A program made the position numbers and the translations under genes. This document shows, in pieces, positions 34,391 to 38,178 of a stretch of DNA of 38,178 nt; position 1 is the stretch's first letter; each line of letters begins with the position of its first letter. The notes under the pieces were generated by a model. The model had not been told where the DNA came from. It did no database searches and saw only the letters and a program-made list of their open reading frames with translations. Location of the stretch: NCBI RefSeq assembly GCF_006376675.1, contig NZ_VEWK01000020.1, positions 1 to 38,178 on the forward strand. Direction: 5' to 3'. The DNA comes from Brucella pecoris. GTDB taxonomy: Bacteria > Pseudomonadota > Alphaproteobacteria > Rhizobiales > Rhizobiaceae.

Positions 34391-35115
34391 AACTATCGAT
34401 TGCGATCCCTTGCTATAACGAAGCGCTTAACATTCCGCTTATCGTTACCCGTCTACGTGAGATTATTGTAGGGCGAGACGACGTTGAGGTTCTGCTGGTT
34501 GATAATGGCTCAAAGGACAATACCGCCGACGTGCTGCGCCGCGAGTTGCAGGAAGGCGATGCGATACGCGTTATAACGGTTCCGGTTAACCAAGGGTATG
34601 GATATGGCATCCTGCGAGGCCTTGAAGCAGCGAGTGGTGAAGTACTTGCATGGACGCATGCCGATATGCAGACAGACCCGCGCGATGTCTTAATTGCTTT
34701 TGATCTTTATAAAGAGCATGCTGGGCAAAAGATTATTGTAAAAGGTAAAAGACGTAATCGCCAGTTATTGGAACGGTTTTTTACTTTTGGCATGCAATCG
34801 ATTGCGTCTGTTGTACTTAGGGTGCCGTTTGATGATGTTAATGCGCAGCCAAAGCTGTTCTCATGCGAATTCTATCAGGAATTTATCTCGACCCGCGCGC
34901 CGCATGATTTTTCGCTGGATTTATACCTATTGTACCAAGCGCGGATACACGGTTATCGCATTCTGGAAGTACCAGTCTATTTTGCCAAACGTATTCACGG
35001 TGAGGCAAAGGGTGGTGGCAACTGGAAAACGCGCATTAAGCTTATCAGGCGCACTTTTGCTTATATTTTTGATTTACGTCGCGAGTTGGCGGCTCAGCAA
35101 GGGCAAGATTCATGA
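34387..35115 (+). CDS. GT2 polyprenyl-phosphate glycosyltransferase (DPM1/GtrB-like)
   Basis: A 242-residue GT2 enzyme without C-terminal membrane helices, like soluble DPM1. Motifs: SIAIPCYNEALNIP, LLVDNGSKDNT, GYGYGILRGLEAA, then WTHADMQTDP, where the usual DADxQ begins with His-Ala-Asp, and KRIHGEAKGGGNWKTR, the conserved basic segment of this branch. It should transfer a sugar from a nucleotide to undecaprenyl phosphate, giving the donor that GtrA flips. The replaced first Asp is common enough in this branch not to imply inactivity. ATGA overlaps on both sides. Confidence 0.85.
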   Translation: MKLSIAIPCYNEALNIPLIVTRLREIIVGRDDVEVLLVDNGSKDNTADVLRRELQEGDAIRVITVPVNQGYGYGILRGLEAASGEVLAWTHADMQTDPRDVLIAFDLYKEHAGQKIIVKGKRRNRQLLERFFTFGMQSIASVVLRVPFDDVNAQPKLFSCEFYQEFISTRAPHDFSLDLYLLYQARIHGYRILEVPVYFAKRIHGEAKGGGNWKTRIKLIRRTFAYIFDLRRELAAQQGQDS

Positions 35116-35759
35116 TTGTCATCCATCATCGCCGCAATACAGTAGCGGAACTCGCTGATACAGATCCGCAGTTTGGCGTGGAGATTGATCTGCGTAATCA
35201 TGGTGATGATATATTGGTGACACATGATCCATTTATAACTCGCGCGGTCCTGCTACAGGACTGGCTCAAGCAATACCGGCATCGCTTTCTAATTGCCAAT
35301 GTGAAGGAAGAGGGGCTGGAGCCTCGCCTTACTGCTTTGCTTGCTGAATATGGGGTTAGCGATTTTTTCATTCTGGATGAAAGCATCCCCTTTATACGTA
35401 AATATGCACTTGAGGGATTGCCAAATTTTGCGGTACGCGTTTCAGAGCTAGAAAGTATAGAAACAGCGATACGCATTGCCAGCTATTTGCACGGTGAGAA
35501 CCGTAGCATTAACTGGATCTGGGCTGATAGTTTTACTGGTATGCCGCTTCATCCAGATGAAGCTCTGGCGCTTAGACAGGCGGGCTATCGCATTTGCATT
35601 GTCTCACCAGAGTTGCATCACGTTAACGATCCGGCTTCTTATGAGGCGCGCGCCCTCCGTTACATTGAGGCGTTGAAAGAGCCCGGTATGGAATCATCCC
35701 GTCCCGATATGGTCTGCACTAAATGCCCTCTGCTATGGGGAAGCAATTATAGTATTTGA
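35112..35759 (+). CDS. reduced GDPD-like (PLC-type TIM-barrel) phosphodiesterase
   Basis: A 215-residue protein with the start of a glycerophosphodiester phosphodiesterase fold: VIHHRRNT, VEIDLRN (the E-x-D metal pair) and LVTHDPF (His-Asp). These come unusually close together, and the third-strand glutamate of typical GDPDs is replaced in LIANVKEEG. It is shorter than the usual 240-300 residues and has no signal peptide. It may cleave, or by loss of residues only bind, a cytosolic phosphodiester. It is the last gene of the chain and starts within the GT2 gene. Confidence 0.7.
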   Translation: MIVIHHRRNTVAELADTDPQFGVEIDLRNHGDDILVTHDPFITRAVLLQDWLKQYRHRFLIANVKEEGLEPRLTALLAEYGVSDFFILDESIPFIRKYALEGLPNFAVRVSELESIETAIRIASYLHGENRSINWIWADSFTGMPLHPDEALALRQAGYRICIVSPELHHVNDPASYEARALRYIEALKEPGMESSRPDMVCTKCPLLWGSNYSI

Positions 35760-36306
35760 GGGAGCGGATAAAAACTCGCGGCCCAATGTTGGGACTCAGT
35801 GCATTGCCCCTCGGATTCCTCCAATTACTGGAGGAAAATCGGGACTGAGATCACAACTCTCGGTCTTTCATGATATCTAAACTGTTGATAAATTTTTTGG
35901 ATCGATGTACACCCGTGGCTAATCTTGGTGTACAGTAATTAGCTATATATCCGTGTTCTTTAGGCGATTACACGTTAATTGGGTATTATATCTAACCATC
36001 CTACTTTCTTAGACTTAGAGCGCATGCATACCAATCATAGTAGGAATTTGCGGATGAAGCCTGGCACTGTGGATCATTTCCTGAGTTCATTTTTTAATGG
36101 TAAAAGGGTATTCACAGAACGGTTGTTTATAAAAGCAAAGCATGTGCAATTGCGTTGTTACTTTAGTGTAGCAGTGAGGCAAAAGCCTGAAAGTTCGTTG
36201 GTTGTTCTCGCTGACAATCAGATTGCCGAATGGTTGAAGTACAATACGGAATGAGCCTTGTCATTTAACTTACAACTCCGAACTTACTTCAAGTAATGGA
36301 AATATC
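35760..36306. other. intergenic stretch with hairpin
   Basis: A perfect 8-bp hairpin (TTCCTCCA/TGGAGGAA, loop ATTAC) lies at 35816-35836, about 57 bases behind the operon, and may end the transcript although no T-run follows. The rest is AT-rich. A 91-codon frame from a TTG near 35979 has no ribosome site or recognisable motif, and I do not call it a gene. Confidence 0.45.
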
Positions 36307-38040
36307 ATGCGTCTGAAAGATGTGCGTGTACGGTTTTACCCAGTCAACAAAATGCAGTATGAAGGGCGATTAACAGACAATCAGCGCCCCAAAATCTTCT
36401 TTATTTTTGTTGTTCTTTTTTATATATTTTACCAGTTGCTTATGCAACCAAGCTGGGTATTGGGGGGTGGGATGTGGGCTGAAATGGCCACTAACTATTA
36501 CCCCAATGCAAATGCTTTATCATTTGTGCAGAAGTTACTATCAACAGATGCTGGTTATATTCCTGCTCCGCAAAGATTAATTGCTTTGGTCGGTAATCAA
36601 CTTAATTTGCCTGCTGCGACGATTCCATATTTTTACACTTGGTCTTCAATTTTTTTTACTGGAATATTAGTTGGTGTTTTTTGTTTACCTCAGTTTCGTA
36701 AGCTTGTAAGGAGCGATTACCTGCGCTTTTTTACTTCAATTGCGGTATTGCTAGTTGCTGATTTTGAGACAAGAACATTTATTAATTTTACTTATTTTGG
36801 TGCTTTTTTTGTGGCAATTATTACCGCGCTTGCTTTGGTTGAAGAATCGGAGGAAATTCCGTGGTGGGCTGGAATTACTCCAATTCTCATGGTTTCCAAG
36901 CCTGCGGTTCTTGCCGCCATGCCAGCAATGATCTTAGTGGCATTCGTTAGTCGACCTAGGTTTCGTTTGATTGTTTTGTTAACGGTCGTTTTGTGCTTGG
37001 GGCAGTTCTTGCAAATGTTTATTAGCTCGACGGCTGGAACGATGCCGTTTCGTAATGATGATATTACATTTGTTTCTAAACTGCTCACTGTTGTTAAATA
37101 TTTTTTTGGATTTTTTGGGGGGTATATTACCGGCCCTTACTTACAGTTTCAACAATTTTACTTGATAATATTTGGTATATTTATTTTTTTCGCGTGTTTT
37201 TTCTTGTTTCAGTTTAAAAGAAGCAGTTCTAATGCGTTAATCGTAGTTGGCATTTCGATTTTGTTTTTTAATGTACTTCTTAATACCTTTGCGTTGAGTG
37301 ATTCATGGAATCTGGATATGGCAAGACTCCACGGTATTCCTGTTCATAGGCACATAATCGTAGGTTTTTTTGGGTGTGTCCTCGTTATGTGTGGCGTGGT
37401 TTGTTCTGTAACAAATAATAATTCATTTAAATCGCGGTCGCGATTTATAGATGGATTTGGCGCTTTTTTATTTGTCCTTTGGTTTTTAGGCGTGGGCTGG
37501 CTTGCATTTGCTGGGAAAGTAAGCAGAGAGCCCGGTTCGCCTACTATAAATAATTCTCAGTGGCAAATTTTGGCTGAAGCTATCGATTCTGGCCAATCCC
37601 CTCTTTGTGTGCCAATCGATCCATGGTGGAAAGTTGCAAATTGGATGTATCACAGAAATTGCGGCTTGCTTGAGCCCCCTCCAGCTTGGGAAGATGGCCG
37701 TGTTCGGATTAATGATAACTTCACGCATCAAATAGATATCCCAGCTTCGTTGATTGATAAAACATTGGTTTCGGCTGCAATTTTAGTTAAACCTCTCGGG
37801 TCGGGCAAATCCTTTGTTGAGGTTCAAATGCGTATAAAACTAAAAGATGGTAATATTAGGTATTTATCAGGTTCGAGGGATTTCAATGCCTCTGGTGGAC
37901 TTTTGATGTTAGTTGGGGGAGAGCCTATCCCTATAAATGATATTTCGGCCATTACTCTCATATTTAATGTTCCTGTAGAGGTTGCATTGACTCCTGAGGG
38001 GCCTGCAGGTGTTCCTGGTGTTGCATGGATGGGGCATTAA
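36307..38040 (+). CDS. polytopic membrane protein, function unknown
   Basis: A 577-residue protein with about ten membrane helices between residues 28 and 405 and a C-terminal soluble domain of about 170 residues beginning after WLAFAGKVSREPGS. The topology and the acidic residues in the early loop (GGGMWAEMATNYY) resemble membrane glycosyltransferases or O-antigen modification proteins of the GT-C type, but I recognise no specific family. Base composition is the most AT-rich of the window, with many ATA, TTA and TTT codons, which points to a separate and recent origin. The ATG follows GGAAATATC; a second ATG 17 codons on is possible. It is separate from the preceding operon. Confidence 0.75.
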   Translation: MRLKDVRVRFYPVNKMQYEGRLTDNQRPKIFFIFVVLFYIFYQLLMQPSWVLGGGMWAEMATNYYPNANALSFVQKLLSTDAGYIPAPQRLIALVGNQLNLPAATIPYFYTWSSIFFTGILVGVFCLPQFRKLVRSDYLRFFTSIAVLLVADFETRTFINFTYFGAFFVAIITALALVEESEEIPWWAGITPILMVSKPAVLAAMPAMILVAFVSRPRFRLIVLLTVVLCLGQFLQMFISSTAGTMPFRNDDITFVSKLLTVVKYFFGFFGGYITGPYLQFQQFYLIIFGIFIFFACFFLFQFKRSSSNALIVVGISILFFNVLLNTFALSDSWNLDMARLHGIPVHRHIIVGFFGCVLVMCGVVCSVTNNNSFKSRSRFIDGFGAFLFVLWFLGVGWLAFAGKVSREPGSPTINNSQWQILAEAIDSGQSPLCVPIDPWWKVANWMYHRNCGLLEPPPAWEDGRVRINDNFTHQIDIPASLIDKTLVSAAILVKPLGSGKSFVEVQMRIKLKDGNIRYLSGSRDFNASGGLLMLVGGEPIPINDISAITLIFNVPVEVALTPEGPAGVPGVAWMGH

Positions 38041-38056
38041 TCCGCTGCATGTAAAT

Positions 38057-38178
38057 CTAGCAGGCCGTTGAAGAAGTCTCTCGTTTGGCATTTAGAATTG
38101 GCTCATCGCCATTGTGAAATGCAACTGTGATCGCGATAGAGCCGTCGTCGAGCAATTCAGCGTGACCGTCGCCGGCAA
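38057..38178 (-). CDS. 3' end of a hypothetical protein gene (5' end outside window)
   Basis: Reading from the right edge on the minus strand gives 40 codons ending in a TAG at 38057-38059. They include DGHAELLDDGSIAITVAFHN and finish KRETSSTAC. The pattern of alternating strand residues and a conserved-looking GDG/NGDE looks like the C-terminus of a small beta-rich protein that I recall as a common hypothetical in Rhizobiales mobile regions. It is convergent with the membrane protein gene, 16 bases away. Confidence 0.5.
   Translation of the reverse strand, partial: AGDGHAELLDDGSIAITVAFHNGDEPILNAKRETSSTAC

Larger units (their letters stand above)
10608..38178. mobile_element. tRNA-Gln-associated genomic island (left end; right end outside the window)
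   Basis: The region begins directly after an intact tRNA-Gln, starts with a tyrosine-recombinase relic, is full of IS elements and orphan genes, and carries a surface-polysaccharide locus that is visibly more AT-rich than the backbone. This is the standard layout of an integrated island. I looked for a second copy of the tRNA 3' end (GGTTCGAATCCAGGCGCC) and saw none, so the right boundary is probably beyond the window or has been lost. Confidence 0.6.

Noticed and set aside
35979..36254. 91-codon reading frame behind the operon
   Set aside because: It starts with TTG without ribosome site, shows no recognisable motif and lies in AT-rich DNA where such frames arise by chance.
10608..38178. 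Second attachment site copying the tRNA-Gln 3' end
   Set aside because: Reading by eye found no copy of GGTTCGAATCCAGGCGCC to the right of the tRNA; the right border is probably outside the window.

Overview
The window looks like chromosomal DNA of an alphaproteobacterium of the Brucella/Ochrobactrum group (Rhizobiales, Brucellaceae). The basis is the set of moderately GC-rich housekeeping genes on the left (c-type cytochromes, DUF1499, a LACTB2-like hydrolase, bioY, the purine-catabolism pair allA and hiuH), the tandem intergenic repeat ending in GGATAATGCG, and a wbkD/wbkF-like pair of the kind that starts Brucella O-polysaccharide synthesis. The species assignment is inference from recognised families; no search was run.

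Layout. Positions 1-7159 hold the backbone: an FNR/NNR-type box, a two-gene cytochrome c operon, a DUF1499 membrane protein, a metallo-beta-lactamase-fold hydrolase divergent from bioY, the ureide genes, and a decayed DUF2793 (phage tail/GTA-type) gene. Positions 7442-10304 hold a FlaA1/WbpM-type nucleotide-sugar dehydratase and a WecA/MraY-type initiating transferase, overlapping tail to tail. A tRNA-Gln gene (10533-10607) then marks the edge of what looks like an integrated genomic island reaching the right end of the window.

The island starts with a frameshifted tyrosine integrase carrying a (CCACAG)13 tract. Next is a small unknown protein inside an unusual array of AAACGNCGTTT palindromes and diverged direct repeats. 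An accessory and IS graveyard follows (IS5-, IS701-, IS3- and IS66-type elements, all carrying lesions), interspersed with an orphan gene, a DUF6634-like protein and a metallophosphoesterase. From about 20.5 kb the sequence becomes visibly AT-rich and turns into a surface-polysaccharide locus: Wzm/Wzt ABC exporter, a two-domain glycosyltransferase, then two further glycosyltransferases on the minus strand.

The most interesting part is 28736-35759: eight plus-strand genes, each overlapping the next, several by ATGA. They encode a HAD phosphatase, a GtrA-like flippase, a polytopic GT-C-like protein fused to a uridine-kinase-like P-loop kinase, a class II aldolase, two nucleotidyltransferases, a DPM1/GtrB-like polyprenyl-phosphate glycosyltransferase and a reduced GDPD-like phosphodiesterase. 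I read this as a Gtr-type (flippase + lipid-linked donor synthase + membrane transferase) surface-modification system with its own precursor pathway, probably for a small phosphorylated or nucleotide-activated building block. Its product cannot be read from sequence. A further AT-rich polytopic membrane protein and the cut-off 3' end of a minus-strand gene close the window.
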